From NCBI RefSeq assembly GCF_024713975.1, contig NC_091112.1, forward strand, positions 9,470,001 through 9,534,000: a stretch of 64,000 nucleotides of DNA, written 5' to 3'. This DNA comes from Paralichthys olivaceus (lineage: Eukaryota; Chordata; Actinopteri; Pleuronectiformes; Paralichthyidae). Both the position numbers and the translations under genes were made by a program. Shown in pieces: positions 35,801 to 46,263 of the stretch. Every line of letters starts with the position of its first letter. Within the stretch, counting starts at the first letter, position 1. The notes under the pieces were generated by a model that was given only the letters and a program-made list of their open reading frames with translations, searched no databases and was not told the DNA's origin.

Positions 35801-38010
35801 TTTTTCTTTTTCCTCTTTCTGTTCTCCTTCCTCCTCCTCTCCACGTCCTGTTCTCCTTCCTCATCTAATTTGTTTTTTTCCTTTCCTTCCTCTTCCTGCT
35901 CTTATTCTGCCTCACCTTCTTCTATTTCCTCTTCTTCTTTTTCTTCTTCCTCCTCTTCTATCTCACAGTACCCAAGTGTGATTGTTGTAAAACTTCTTGC
36001 GATATTTAAGGTGCGCTTATTCTCTGTAATGCATGAATCACAGCTTGAGTCGTGACCATTTGTGTGAACAGGAGATCTGTCGAGTCTTATTTTGGATTAT
36101 TTTTAACTGGAGCTTTAGTCAGGACATATACAGTAAAGAGAACGAAGGAAACTGATTGTGAAAAGCTGTGGACCACCAACATGGCAGCTGTTGTTTGTTG
36201 CTGGAGGCATCTTCTCACATTGTTGCCTGCTCTCACATGCACCATCTCACTGCACGTTTGCTTTTCGGGTTAAGTGGTGATTGCTGGGTGCTTGTGTTTT
36301 GTGGGATTCTCAGTATTTCTTTAGTTTTGCCTTTCACATCATCTGTTTACTGATCTGTGAACGATGAGGGAGTTTGCTGAAGTGTGGATTCTCTTCTTCC
36401 AGGAGGAATTCTGTTACCCCGTGGAGTGTCTGGCGCTGACGGTGGAGGAGGTGATGCACATCAGACAGGTTCTGGTCAAGGCTGAGCTGGAGAAGTTCCA
36501 GCAGTACAAAGACATCTACAACGCTCTGAAGAAAGGAAAGGTAGGTTGTCTTCAATCAGGCTGATGTTTTCAGACTCATTTACAGTTACTTCACCTCATT
36601 CTTTCCTCTCCAGCTTTGCTTTTCATGTCGGATCAAGAGGTTCTCCCTCTTCACCTGGTCCTACACCTGCCAATTCTGCAAAAGGTGAATTTAATTTTAT
36701 TCATACAGTTTCCACAGGGTCTTAAATACTTTAAAATACTGTGTATAGTAACATAAATATGTTAAGGTAGGTCTAATTATGTTAGCATTCATATAACGCT
36801 ACCTCTGTTGTGTTGTAGTTCTTTCTATAAGATGTAGGAGGCTGTAATAAAACTAGAAACAAGACCATCATCTCAATAACTGATCATCCCAAGACACCCT
36901 GGTCAGAATTGATCTCAGTGCACTCAGCTTATTAGTGGGAACAACTATGGATGGTCTCGGCCTGTAGTTTTAAATAACTTGACATTTCGGAGGTTATTGC
37001 TTCACCTTATCTTTAATTACGGGGAAGTGTGAGTAATTCTGTGAGTCCCATATTCCTTCGTGTTGATTGTACTTGTCACAGTTCTTACATTTCATTCATT
37101 ATGGTCTTCAAATTTAACTTGTTGCAACCTTCAGAAACTCTGCACTCAGCTGAAGTTCAGCTACTGTTCAGTAATATTTAACTTAACGGTTAATTTGTAT
37201 CTTTTCCAGGCCTGTGTGCTCCCAGTGCTCTAGAAAGGTAGGAGGCGGTCGACTTCTGTATATTTAACACACTCACAATCACTTTAATGTAAAAACGTTA
37301 GACTCTTGACACGTGTTAGCTGAGCCACGAGAACTGTCATGTTTTTCCTAAAAACACTGAATAAACTATTTTCAAATGTCATTCTATTTCAGATGCGTCT
37401 TCCATCCAAGCCTTATTCCACCCTGCCCATTTACTCTCTGGGCCCCAGTGCTATGGTTAAAGAAGAGGCAAGGGATGCATGTGCCCCAGCCGAGCCTGAG
37501 AGGAACCTGTTTGGTTCTGGACAAAGTCGCCACAGCCTACGCAGGAGTGTTAACAAGTACGTTACTGGAGAGCTTGCGTTTGTATTCATGCACATTCAGT
37601 TCGATGTTCAACTCTCTGTTTGCTTTCATGAACGTGAAGCTGTGTGGAGATTTCAATCAAATGGCCTCATATAATGTGTAGACAGAACTGGGTGGCAGAG
37701 ACAAATGTTGTTTTTTCTCTTCATCCTCAGGTCGTCCAAACATGGCGGCGGCAGCAGCAGCAGTGGCAGCAAAGATGACCGGTCAGAGGATGAGCCGGAG
37801 CTGCCCAAGGAGCTGACGGAGGATTGGGTCGCCATGGAGGTGTGTGTAGACTGCAAAAAGTTCATCACGGAGATCATCTCCACCAGCAAGCGCAGCCTGT
37901 GCGTGGCCAGCAAGCGTGCCCGCCTCAATCGCAAAACTCAATCCTTCTACATGTCATCGTCCAACTCCGTCAACTTCCGGCCCTCGGAGCGCACCATCAA
38001 CGAGGTGTAG
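11804..38010 (+). CDS. spire1: Spire homolog 1, WH2-domain actin nucleator
   Basis: Spire nucleates actin filaments with formins and myosin V on Rab-positive vesicles. Exons: 11804-12152, 16042-16073, 24341-24607, 26692-26817, 29548-29622, 29744-29908, 30066-30152, 30390-30519, 31650-31691, 32972-33019, 33298-33455, 33699-33780, 33898-34040, 36403-36540, 36614-36684, 37210-37237, 37393-37556, 37731-38010. All phases close: 794 aa. KIND domain about 42-258 ([43 protein letters not shown]). Four WH2-type motifs in exons 6-8 ([54 protein letters not shown]). Myosin V tail-binding region [18 protein letters not shown] in exon 11. Spire box [20 protein letters not shown] (exon 14). Modified FYVE zinc finger with Cys 616, 619, 633, 636, 641, 644 and a CVDC pair near 740-743. 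The C-terminus KTQSFYMSS...ERTINEV matches SPIRE1 rather than SPIRE2. The Met is the first in-frame ATG. Confidence 0.95.
12153..16041 (+). other. spire1: spire1 intron 1
   Basis: 3.9 kb without a recognisable gene. It holds a (CT)n run near 13727-13750, a (GA)n run near 14706-14734, and at 15557-15790 a diverged copy of the unit found upstream of the gene. A minus-strand open frame of about 160 codons near the start (12177-12671) has no recognisable protein and no splice signals I trust. Confidence 0.7.
15557..15790 (+). repeat. Diverged copy of the spire1 upstream unit (11219-11364)
   Basis: Shared blocks in the same order: 'gaggttaccatggtaa', 'cccctacaa.cggcccc.ggtgg..ggatttgacact' and 'ggtttcacagtc.tctgtagtgctgtaa'. 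The copy here carries about 70 extra bases before the last block. It is either a dispersed repeat family or a local duplication across exon 1. Confidence 0.7.
16074..24340 (+). other. spire1: spire1 intron 2
   Basis: 8.3 kb, the largest intron here. It holds a dispersed repeat at 16440-16680 and a possible LINE-like tail near 22850-22980 ('cgtctttattgtccca'). Open frames of 120-135 codons (16967-17371, 19449-19835, 21345-21725) have no family signature, repeat structure or convincing splice context. I regard them as chance. Confidence 0.65.
16440..16680 (+). repeat. Dispersed teleost repeat ('acttggtggaagg' family), copy 1
   Basis: Order of blocks: 'ttgcctccaccgaacaggt', 'cctctcgttggtttgttagtcagaaggatta', 'ttccacagaacttggtggaag', 'tatgggtcaagaaagaa'. 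The same blocks recur at about 40075-40240, and the 3' part recurs at about 62790-62925. Confidence 0.7.
24608..26691 (+). other. spire1: spire1 intron 3, with a repeat-like block at about 24960-25625
   Basis: 2.1 kb. The block 24960-25625 has higher GC than its flanks and reads as conserved-looking sequence on the minus strand. It includes a 136-base exon-like segment at 25473-25608. I suspect an old dispersed repeat but cannot exclude a nested exon. The rest is AT-rich and empty. Confidence 0.4.
25473..25608 (-). other. Exon-like open segment, antisense within spire1 intron 3
   Basis: On the minus strand a 'tgtgtgtttag' acceptor precedes 136 bases with no stop: one base plus 45 codons ([20 protein letters not shown] at its start, GEFICRVFK at its end), then a good donor, AAG|gtgaat. 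I do not recognise the protein. Downstream on the same strand another short open piece ends with ...[10 protein letters not shown] and a stop near 25253. Either an unrecognised nested exon or a fragment of a dispersed percomorph repeat; the latter seems more likely. Confidence 0.25.
26818..29547 (+). other. spire1: spire1 intron 4
   Basis: 2.7 kb of AT-rich sequence. I see no gene, tandem repeat or recognisable transposon in it. Confidence 0.6.
30520..32971 (+). other. spire1: spire1 introns flanking the 42-nt cassette exon
   Basis: 1.1 kb and 1.3 kb of AT-rich intron lie on either side of the small exon at 31650-31691. A pyrimidine-rich run (about 31585-31630) precedes that exon. Nothing else is recognised. 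Confidence 0.6.
31650..31691 (+). CDS. spire1: spire1 cassette exon encoding [14 protein letters not shown]
   Basis: 42 bases between 'ttctgtcag' and 'gtaaag', phase 1 in and phase 1 out. It can therefore be included or skipped without a frameshift (794 or 780 aa). The peptide [11 protein letters not shown] matches a segment I recall from mammalian SPIRE1 at the same place, directly after the last WH2 and the RRSRL motif. It adds Ser/Tyr residues between the actin-binding WH2 cluster and the myosin V-binding segment. Inclusion is inferred from conservation. Confidence 0.8.
34787..34811 (+). repeat. (TA)n microsatellite
   Basis: About 12 TA units in a spire1 intron, about 130 bases upstream of the candidate ExonC. 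Confidence 0.95.
34938..35090 (+). CDS. spire1: Candidate spire1 alternative exon (ExonC-like, mitochondrial isoform)
   Basis: Between 'gtttctctag' (acceptor ending 34937) and 'aag|gtaactt' lies a stop-free 153-base block, exactly 51 codons, phase 0 at both ends. It sits between two constitutive exons that also meet in phase 0 (34040 and 36403). Inclusion would insert 51 residues between the RQSSKSL segment and the Spire box, giving an 845-aa protein with both cassettes. The peptide begins [16 protein letters not shown] and contains the hydrophobic stretch [15 protein letters not shown] after a basic TARLSFPKD. Mammalian SPIRE1 has a facultative ExonC of similar size (58 residues reported) that sends Spire1C to the mitochondrial outer membrane. 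The position, phase and character fit. I could not align the sequences. Confidence 0.7.
35703..35966 (+). repeat. 264-base polypyrimidine (CT-rich) tract
   Basis: An almost unbroken C/T run on the transcribed-RNA strand, made of TTCCTC, TCTTCT and similar units. It lies in the spire1 intron between the candidate ExonC and exon 14, ending in 'ctcacag'. Strand asymmetry this long can form triplex DNA and, as RNA, is a natural binding platform for PTB-like repressors. It also gives a spurious Ser/Phe/Leu open frame. Confidence 0.9.
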
Positions 38011-39680
38011 AACGAAGGACTGCTCCGGTGCACTTTTGTTACGCTGAGCTTATTCATTCCATGAAGAAGAAAAATCTCCTCTTAGGCCACAAGGACTGGT
38101 TTACCGCAGTTTATCTAAAAAGTGATTTTCAAAAATAAAAATGAAGCCATGAAGCCAGTCTGCCCCACCCCAAAGGTAGAAAAGGTTGTTATACCTTACC
38201 CCTCCATCTCAGGAAAAGATGGCACGCTCTGATTGGTCGTGACTAGTCAGGACTCCGCAGTAGCTGCCAGATCACAAAGGAGAGCCATGTTTCTATCAGC
38301 GGCAGTGATGGACATGTTGAGCTGCTGATGTCACTGTTGTGAACCAGGTAAGAGAATGTATATTTGACTCAAGAGCAGGGTTAGATGATACAGAAAGCCA
38401 AAAGCTGCAGTGATTTTTGTGTAAATAGCATCAAGGCCCAACCCTGATCCTGATCTTAGCGCTCAATAAGTTTTCCAGTTCCTGTTTACTTCGAGCACTC
38501 AGGAAGAACAACCGATTGTCTTTTCTGACAGAAATGCACTGTTGATCCTCGTGTCAGGTCTGCCGGGGTCGATCTCCGCCCCCTGCCCCTCCTTTATTCT
38601 TCCAGCAACAAGTATGCCAAATGTTACGTCATCACTCACTTTTTAGTCATATATATATAAATGCATATTCACTGTTATCACAAACACACTGGGGGTTTAA
38701 GAAGAGTCAGTTTATTTTTCTTGGTGGGGGTTTCTGCTTTTAGTTGTAATGTATATTCAAATTCTGTGCCTGGTGCCAAAATGTATTTTTCTTTGAATGC
38801 CTTTGTAGTCATGGACCTACTGTACATATGTATGATATATGCACTCAATGGGGGACAGTTGAGGGTAATGCATTGTTCTTGGTGTCTTCACCCGTTCTTG
38901 TTTCAAGCTGCGCAAATCAAGCACAGAAACGTGGGCTGTGAATGTGTACATGCTGTATATCTTAATTATTCCAAAATTTAATATAAGAAAAACTCAAATT
39001 AAGTAGAAATATAATTTTACCATGTTTTAGGATTCCTGCCTCTGGGGCTTCTTTATTTTATTTTATTTTTCTCAGACCTTTTTATTATTAGTGTCCTTAT
39101 ATTTGTGTTGATAGTACGATTTTATTTCTATTGTATAGTTCATAAACTCCTCAGTGTTAAGATACTCCTAAATCGCAAATAGCACTTTTATTGGACCAAT
39201 TTATTGTTTATATTGAGGTTTTTTTCTTGTCTTAATTAATTGATGATAATAATAATGATTAATCTTTATTTGTCACCGCTGGGTCCATAGTGTTATTTCC
39301 CAGGGTTCCTCATGAATGAAGGTATGTGTGAATGTCTGCAGGTTGTTTCTAAAGGAAGAATAATGGCTTAAACAAAACACTCCACTGACTTGATTGTAGG
39401 AAACTTTGAGAGTATAACTGTCATTGAATGAGCTCAATGAACATTATAGTCAAACTTGCATATAAAGTACGCATTTAAAACATCTCGTGTTCATATTGCA
39501 TTCTGGGACAGTTATCACCAAACGAACAAAAAGCCCGACCAGCCTGTCAACTGATGCCATGTTCCAATAAATTAGTCCATTTGCCCAGTTTTAAGTTGGA
39601 CCTCTGTAATGAATGTGTGCATGCTGTACTGTGACTTGTTTTTATCAAAGAAATTATAATAAAATCATCATCATTCGTAC
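38011..39680 (+). other. spire1: 3' UTR of spire1
   Basis: Non-coding sequence after the TAG at 38008-38010, with an early AATAAA at 38134-38139 and a stronger late one at 39658-39663. The final part is AT-rich. Two alternative 3' ends, of about 0.15 and 1.7 kb, are possible. Confidence 0.5.
39658..39663 (+). terminator. spire1: Distal polyadenylation signal of spire1
   Basis: AATAAA followed by 'atcatcatcattcg' and then a change of base composition. The likely main 3' end; a proximal alternative is at 38134-38139. Confidence 0.45.
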
Positions 39681-40074
39681 CCTGTTGCAGAATTTCAAAG
39701 TTTTCGCCAGCAGAGGGCAGTAATGGGGGGACATCTCTGATGTCCTCGCATCATCCTGTTGTCTTAGCGACATCATGTGGTACGAGCTGTGTTCTGCACC
39801 CATGTTAAATTGCACCACTTCTCCAGAGTTAGATTACGTTGACACTGTAAAATGCAGCACGAAGATGTTGCCATTCAGAATCTGTCTTTACAGCTGACCA
39901 ACTACAATAGAATCACTTGCAAGTAGCTCTTGCAGAATTTACTGGTTTCATGATGGTTGACATGTAGTTTTACTCTGGTATTGAAAATAAAATTAAACTT
40001 GTTGCTTATTTTAACTAAAATGTTGTGTGTTTTATTTCCTAGGTTTTGTTTCGTTTGCTTTTTTTTGGTTTGTC

Positions 40075-40240
40075 TGTTAACAGGATTACGTGAAATTTAC
40101 AGCACAGATTACCACCAAACCTGGTGGAAGGAAGCGGCATGGGTCAGGAAAGAGCCCAGTAACCTTTGGTGCAGATCCACAATCTTTCTTTCACATGATG
40201 AGATTTTTTCAACATTGTTGTTGATTTCTTTGAGAATAAA
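40075..40240 (+). repeat. Dispersed teleost repeat ('acttggtggaagg' family), copy 2
   Basis: 'tttgtctgttaacaggatta', 'accaaacctggtggaaggaag', 'catgggtcaggaaagagcc' and 'aataaatcatggatcttgatga' follow the order seen in copy 1 (16440-16680) and extend further 3'. Confidence 0.7.
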
Positions 40241-40709
40241 TCATGGATCTTGATGAGCTGATACGAGTGTGTGATTGCGTGCAGCACGATTTTGAATTTA
40301 AGAGATATGTTGGGTGGAGGTATGTGTCCTTGTTCGATTTTGAATTAAGTGAATTTTAACTGTACAAGAAGTTTGAGATTGCCTTGTAACAGACTGGCAA
40401 CAGATGATTTCCCATGGAGCAACAAGGAAACCCTGCATTTCAAACCACTCCAGGCTGTAGACAGGTCCCTCTGGTTGTAACATGTCTCTTTAAAAAATAA
40501 ATTTCAACTGTTCTGTTTACGAGAACTGATTTTACAACCATGAACTAAAGACAAAGTGTGATCTCTGTGCCTGATTTCATGTTATATTTGTCATTACTGT
40601 TTTTTATACTTTGGAGTAATACTTCTTCAAAGAGTTTTCAGTTTCAGGTAAAACAAACTTCAAATGTAAACACGAGTTGTTAAACAGCATAATGTCTATT
40701 GTGGTCGAT

Positions 40710-40820
<111 letters not shown>

Positions 40821-41283
40821 GCTAGCAATGAAATGTTACCCCATGATGGGTTAGTAACAGACCCTGAAAATAACCTGGCTGAGCAGTGACCCTCACACTG
40901 TTTTCTATGGACAGAGAAACACAGTCAATAAAAGTCTGAACAGGCTGCATATGTAGCAGCAGCTCAGTGTTGGTCTTTAACGCTGCATATGTGACTCAGT
41001 TATAGAGTTTTTTTAGGTTTTAGTTTAGTAATTTTCTCCACATGATGGACACACACAGAGGGCCATTAAGAGGCATTCGGAGGGCCCAGGCTAACGAGGG
41101 GCGACTTAACCTACTGACAGTCTGAGCTTGCTAATGTGGAGTGTGATGAAATTCCCTTTTGGCCGCTGCTCCAGAACAAGTTTCAATGTTTTGCCACTAA
41201 TGGGCAGGGATTAAAATGCTAAGAAAGAAATCTGATCCGAGATCTCTTGCCCCCCGAAGGACTGTACACATGTTGAGCTTGGT

Positions 41284-41314
41284 TGTGTGTGTGTGTATGT
41301 GTGTGTGTGTGTGT
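41284..41314 (+). repeat. (TG)n microsatellite, imperfect
   Basis: About 15 TG units interrupted once by 'tatg'. Confidence 0.9.
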
Positions 41315-43389
41315 AGCTACATATTTAGCCCACATGTGGAGCTCCTATATGCTGTCTGACGCTCCGTATGAGAGGAATGTGCGCTGATGGATCAAGAGCT
41401 CGCCACATGTCAGTCTCACTGTAACATAAAACCTGTGTTCTCGACATCTAATACAAACTGGTTTACTTCTCTGTCATAATTCTTACACTATTACACCAAA
41501 GTTAAATATAATGTCTGTATAGTGCTTCATGATGAACAAATGTCTCACCTGATAGCAACGTGTGTCCATCTGTGTCAACCATGTGTGCTTGTGTATGAAG
41601 GGAACATGACTCAGATGGTCTGCAGACAAATGGGGGAGCATTAAAGTTGAACTTGGGACCAGTAAGCAGAGACTCAACCAGTTGTTCTAATATGTTGGGA
41701 CATTTAAAGCAAGAAATTCAAAACAGGATTGTGTTTGTTTTGTCACCACATTCTGTACAAACCTACGTCAGTGTTCCAACACACGCAGGGAAATCAATAA
41801 TCATTAATAGAAGTACAATAAGAAAAAGGAAGGTCTTTCACTTGTGCAAATAACAGCAGCACATTGTGCTTGATGCAGAGGATCAGTGATGCAATCTCAA
41901 ACAGTCTCATACACGCAGATGATTCCATGTAAACCATCACCTGGGCCAGAAGCTGGTTGAGCACAGCAACAGGGTCAGGATACAGGAAGAAGACGACAGA
42001 GATGGTAAGACCGGGGGCGTTTCAACAGGGTAGAACGAGAACGGCTGATTACGTTACTCCACAGCAACGACCATTGTGCAGGGTCTCCCAGGTTCTTTGA
42101 AACACCCCTGGGTAAGATCTGTCAACAAAATCTCATTGGCTCACTGATTTTTGTTAAACCCTAGGAATATGTTGCTGCTCACAGCTCACAGATTACCTTT
42201 TTATCTTAAGAATCTCACAATTTGAGATGAATAATGATTAGCAGAGGGAAACAGAAATGGAAGCATTTTAAGATCTTAACTCAGGTTGAGACAAAAGGAA
42301 GGATATTTCTCAGGAGCTACATTTAAGAATGTATGAGAAAATAGTCAAAATCTCATATTTGGCTTAAATTGAGCTCAGTTATGTTGAGGAGAAAAAAATA
42401 TGCTATTTTAAATTTTCCTTTCCTCTGGGACATCTGGCATCTTCTTGTGTTGCCTCATTGTTTCCTCAGGCGATTGGAAGATTGATGTCAGATCACTGAA
42501 TGTGTGACGATCTCCCCAAAAAGCTTTTTCAGTTATAATTGCGCGTAGCAGGTCACTGCACACCCACCAGCACTGTACATTCAAATATAGCACTGTCACA
42601 TGTCCTCACATCACCGTAGCTGCCTGAGAAGCCATTTTCTTCATGTAACAACGGCACGTGAAGAAGAATAAAACACAGAACACGTTTTGTTAGGGAGCGG
42701 CAGGAATAGATCTCAGAGTCATGGATTAAACCAACAAAACTGGACAATGTCATTTCAATAAAACTGTTCTTCTAAGCAAAATTTCAGTCATATAGACTAA
42801 TAAAGATCGACCATGAAGGACTTTGCCATGGGAGCTTGTCACACTTCATCATCGTCATGTGCACCCTGTTAGAAGCATGAGGGTCATGGAGGAATGTGTT
42901 TTCTTTAAAGTGCGACTGTCTGATCGGACATTTTGAACATATCGAGTTAATGCACGGACAGATATTCAACATGTGTTCAGTTTTGCACAACAGCCGTGAG
43001 TCCTCTGCTGTGTGTAAACATCTATGAAATAAACACATTAACACTTTTAGTTAGCATCAAACCAGTCTGCAGAAAGAGCTTTTTGGATTTTGTGTCCGAG
43101 CAGCTGCTTGTTGTGCGTGTGAGACGGCCTCTTGTCATCTCTGGGGTTCGGTTCCCCCCCAGGTGCCTCAGATGTGACGGCTCTGCACGGCAGCCAAGCT
43201 CTCCTTTGATTGACACCGCCTGGATTAAAATGCCGCCAAGCTGTGGAAGAGACTGAGCCGCGTGAGAGAATGCAGTCTGTTACAAAATGGTTTCCCATTT
43301 GTGTGGCTAGAGGCCCATAAATCATGGCGAAAAGGAGGTGGAGAACTTGTAGCCAAGCATTTGCCAAAAGTGGCAGATTGGATGAAAGG

Positions 43390-46262
43390 TCATGGTGGGT
43401 TGGGTCTGTTGGATACACAGACCAGTGGCAGAGAGCCATGGTCAAACAGCTTGTACGGCAAAGAGCCTCTTGATGTCCAAACGTCCGTCTTTGGGTCGTA
43501 ACACTCGAAACAGTCTGAGTCCTCGATGACATCTTGGCTGTTGAGGATGCGTCCGCCGGTGACGTAGAGCTTGTTGTTGATCACTGTCGCGCTGTGGTGC
43601 ATCCTTCGCTCCTTCAGATTCTCACATTTGACAAACTTGTTGGCTTTGGTGTCGTAGGCTATCATTCGCCTGGTGTACCCTGGAAATGAGATTTTCAGGT
43701 GAGGTCAGGTGTTACGTTTCTTATAAATATCAGATGAAAAACTGACAGTGTCTGGTTACCTGGTAGAAGCTTATTCCTCTGAGCCCGATCAAACACACAG
43801 CGCAATTAATACGGGCACTGTTAATTTCAGTCAACCCTGATTACATTGTGGTGCAACTGTATGCACTGTATACTCATATATTGCTCCTCAATTTATGTCT
43901 GGAACTATATAATGTGTCATACCTTACATGCATGTAATGTGAGTGTTGGTTCACATTGGCGGAGTGATATGAGGGAAGCTGATATGTGTTGGGAGGAGTT
44001 CAGGTTTCCCATGTCAGGGAATTCCGACATAAAACAAGTTCTGAATTCCACAGAAAAAAAAATTCTCCAAGCTCTTGCTCCACCAACAGCCCAAGTAAAC
44101 ACATGGGACAACAACTTATGAGAGTCTGAACTCACCTCCTATGATGTAGATCTTGTCCTCTATGACGGCAGCAGGGGCACAAACATTTTTCACCGTCCTC
44201 GTCTCCAGCCTCGACCACGAATTGCGAGCGATGTGATAAACCTGTTGACAAAAGAAAAACATTAACACTCAGTCTGCTTTCTAGATTCAACATTTGCTGA
44301 CTTTCTAAAGAACTTAAAGGGATAGTTCAACAAAAAAGGAAAATTCACCCTCTATCTACTCACCACTATGCTGATGGAGGGGTGGGTGAAGAGTTTGAAT
44401 CCACAAAAGACTTTTGAGGTAAACAGTGTTGCAGCCAAATCCAATACAAATGAAGTAACTGGCAGACCGATTCTTCAAAAACACAAAATGCCTCCATACT
44501 GCTCCTGTGGCTTCATCAGCAAGTGTCAGTGAGCCCCCATGTTCAAATTCAACTCAAAAAGGCATCATTTACACCATGTTTTTAGCCCAAAGGTCCTCTG
44601 ATATCCTCCTCTGGAGCCTTGTTCACTTGTGGAGCACAAAAGTTCTTAAAACGTTTAGAGTGGTCACCATTTACCTCAATTGTATTGGATTCAGCTGCTA
44701 CACTGTTTACCCCTGAAACTCCAAAAGTGCTTTGTGAACTCAAACACTTCACCCACCTCTCCATAGTGGGAGTAGAGTAGATAATGAGTTCTGTGAACTA
44801 TCCCTTTAAATAGCTTCTGATATACTGACAACTAAACTATGTGCATGTCTGAATTTGTGTGGTACAATTACTGCCACTTGAGAGTTGATCCAATGCTCTT
44901 AACTACCTGAATCAGCCTGACTGGGTTCTGCATGGCGTCCTCCCCTCCAAAAACATAGATCCTATGATCACTGGCTGCAACGGCCGGATGCAGCACGGCT
45001 GTGGGCATCGGCGCCATGGCCTCCCATTGGTTAAACATACTGTTATATCTCTCCACTGACTGAGAGATCTGTTTGTCTACCCCGATGCCTCCCAACACAA
45101 AAATAAAGTGCAGATAGGACACACTCTGGTGGGCGTATCTTGGCTCTGACATTGGCTCGGCAGTCCTCCATTGGTTTGTTTTGAGGGAGAGTGTGTAAAC
45201 TGTGGCGCTGACCGAGCTGTCACCTGATGTCATGCACAGACTCAGGCCACCGAGCACATAGAGGATGCTGTGGATACACACGTATGCAGCTCTGTAGAGC
45301 CGCAGAGGGAGCTTGGCCAACCACTGCCAGCGATGGGTCCTCTCATCGTACAGCAGTGCTTCACGTGAGGTTTGTTCATTGTTCTTGCGTCCCCCAACCA
45401 CCACTAGTGTTTCTCTGCAGGTGTAGCGTCGAGGTGTGGTCCACAGCAGCTTGAGCTCACGGCTACACTTAGAGCTGACTGTAAGCATGAGGCGACGCAC
45501 TGAATCGATGATCTCGGTGCACAGCGTGGACGACTGCACCAGGGGGTCATTGGCTATGAACTGGAAGAGATACGTTGGGTGGATGTAGCGAAGACGGACC
45601 TTCTTGAAGAGGTCGTGGATCGCACCCCGTCGTGAGAACGGGTCATGGTGGATCCACGCCAGCAGGGTCTCAAACACCTGCTCCTCCTCAGCACAAAGAC
45701 GGTCATCTTCGAGGTAACACATGAGCTCAGGGAGAGACAGCTCGCAGAAGTCCTCTGTGGCAGCAACGTCAGAGAAACACCTCACAGCCATCTCCTTGGC
45801 TCTCTCCCTCAAACTCTCACAGTGGAGGATCTCAGAGAGACGGATCATGCTCAGACAGTTCTCTGGACTCAGCTGACCCTGGAGGAACAGTGAACAGGCC
45901 TCAAACAGACCTCCGTAGTGAAGCATGGATGCTGCTTGCATGAGCGGCAGGACAAACTCCATCGTGATGGTAATGCAGCCTGTGTAGACATAGTCGACGA
46001 TGCCACTGATGATGCTCGAGGAGATTCCCTTCAAGTTCACCCGGGCCTGGCTGCTCTCCAGAAAGTTGCTGCAGAACATGGCGCGGAAGTACGGGCTGCT
46101 GGACACCAGGACGTTCCTGTGGCAGGGGATCTCCTGATGCTCGGTGCAGAGCAGGACGTCGGTCAGGATGCCATCCTGCCGCAGGATGTTGAGCTGGGAG
46201 AGGAGGGTGGAGGGAAGCTCTGAGTCTTTGAAAGAGAAAACTTCACATGGTCTACAGGCCAT
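43390..46262 (-). CDS. klhl38: Kelch-like protein 38 (BTB-BACK-kelch)
   Basis: Probable substrate adaptor of a CUL3 ubiquitin ligase; the mammalian gene is known mainly from skeletal muscle. Coding exons on the minus strand: 46262-44907, 44241-44136, 43679-43390. Phases close to 583 codons plus TGA; human KLHL38 is 581 aa. BTB about 22-128 (GILTDVLLCTE, IPCHRNVLVSSSPYFRAMF, YVYTG), BACK about 135-240 (ENCLSMIRLSEI, FIANDPLVQSS), then kelch repeats marked by Gly-Gly pairs (VVVGGRKNN, YVLGGLSL, FVLGGIGVD, YVFGGEDAMQNPVRLIQ, YIIGGYTRR, YVTGGRILN). The MQNPVRLIQ-VYHI and RRMHHSATV blocks are specific to KLHL38. The start is MACRPCEV. An ATG 39 bases upstream is in frame, but a splice acceptor (…tccacag) lies between them, so 46262 is the true start and a non-coding exon lies upstream. 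It is next to fam91a1, as in human 8q24.13. Confidence 0.95.
44314..44809. mobile_element. Complete foldback MITE with TTAA flanks (piggyBac-like)
   Basis: The element begins TTAA-AGGGATAGTTCA at 44314 and ends TGAACTATCCCT-TTAA at 44809. The two arms, each about 150 bases, are inverted copies: the left 'gttgcagccaaatccaata' is matched by the right 'tattggattcagctgctac'. TTAA at both ends is the target-site signature of piggyBac-type elements. There is no transposase. It sits in klhl38 intron 1. A one-armed relative is at 7022-7180. Confidence 0.8.
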
Positions 46263-46263
46263 T

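Noticed and set aside
35665-35981. Ser/Phe/Leu-rich frames of 67-93 codons
   Set aside because: Products of the polypyrimidine tract in a spire1 intron.
43047-43532. 161-codon minus-strand open frame at the klhl38 3' end
   Set aside because: It overlaps the last klhl38 exon in the wrong frame and extends into the 3' flank. The true frame (ending 43390) matches KLHL38.
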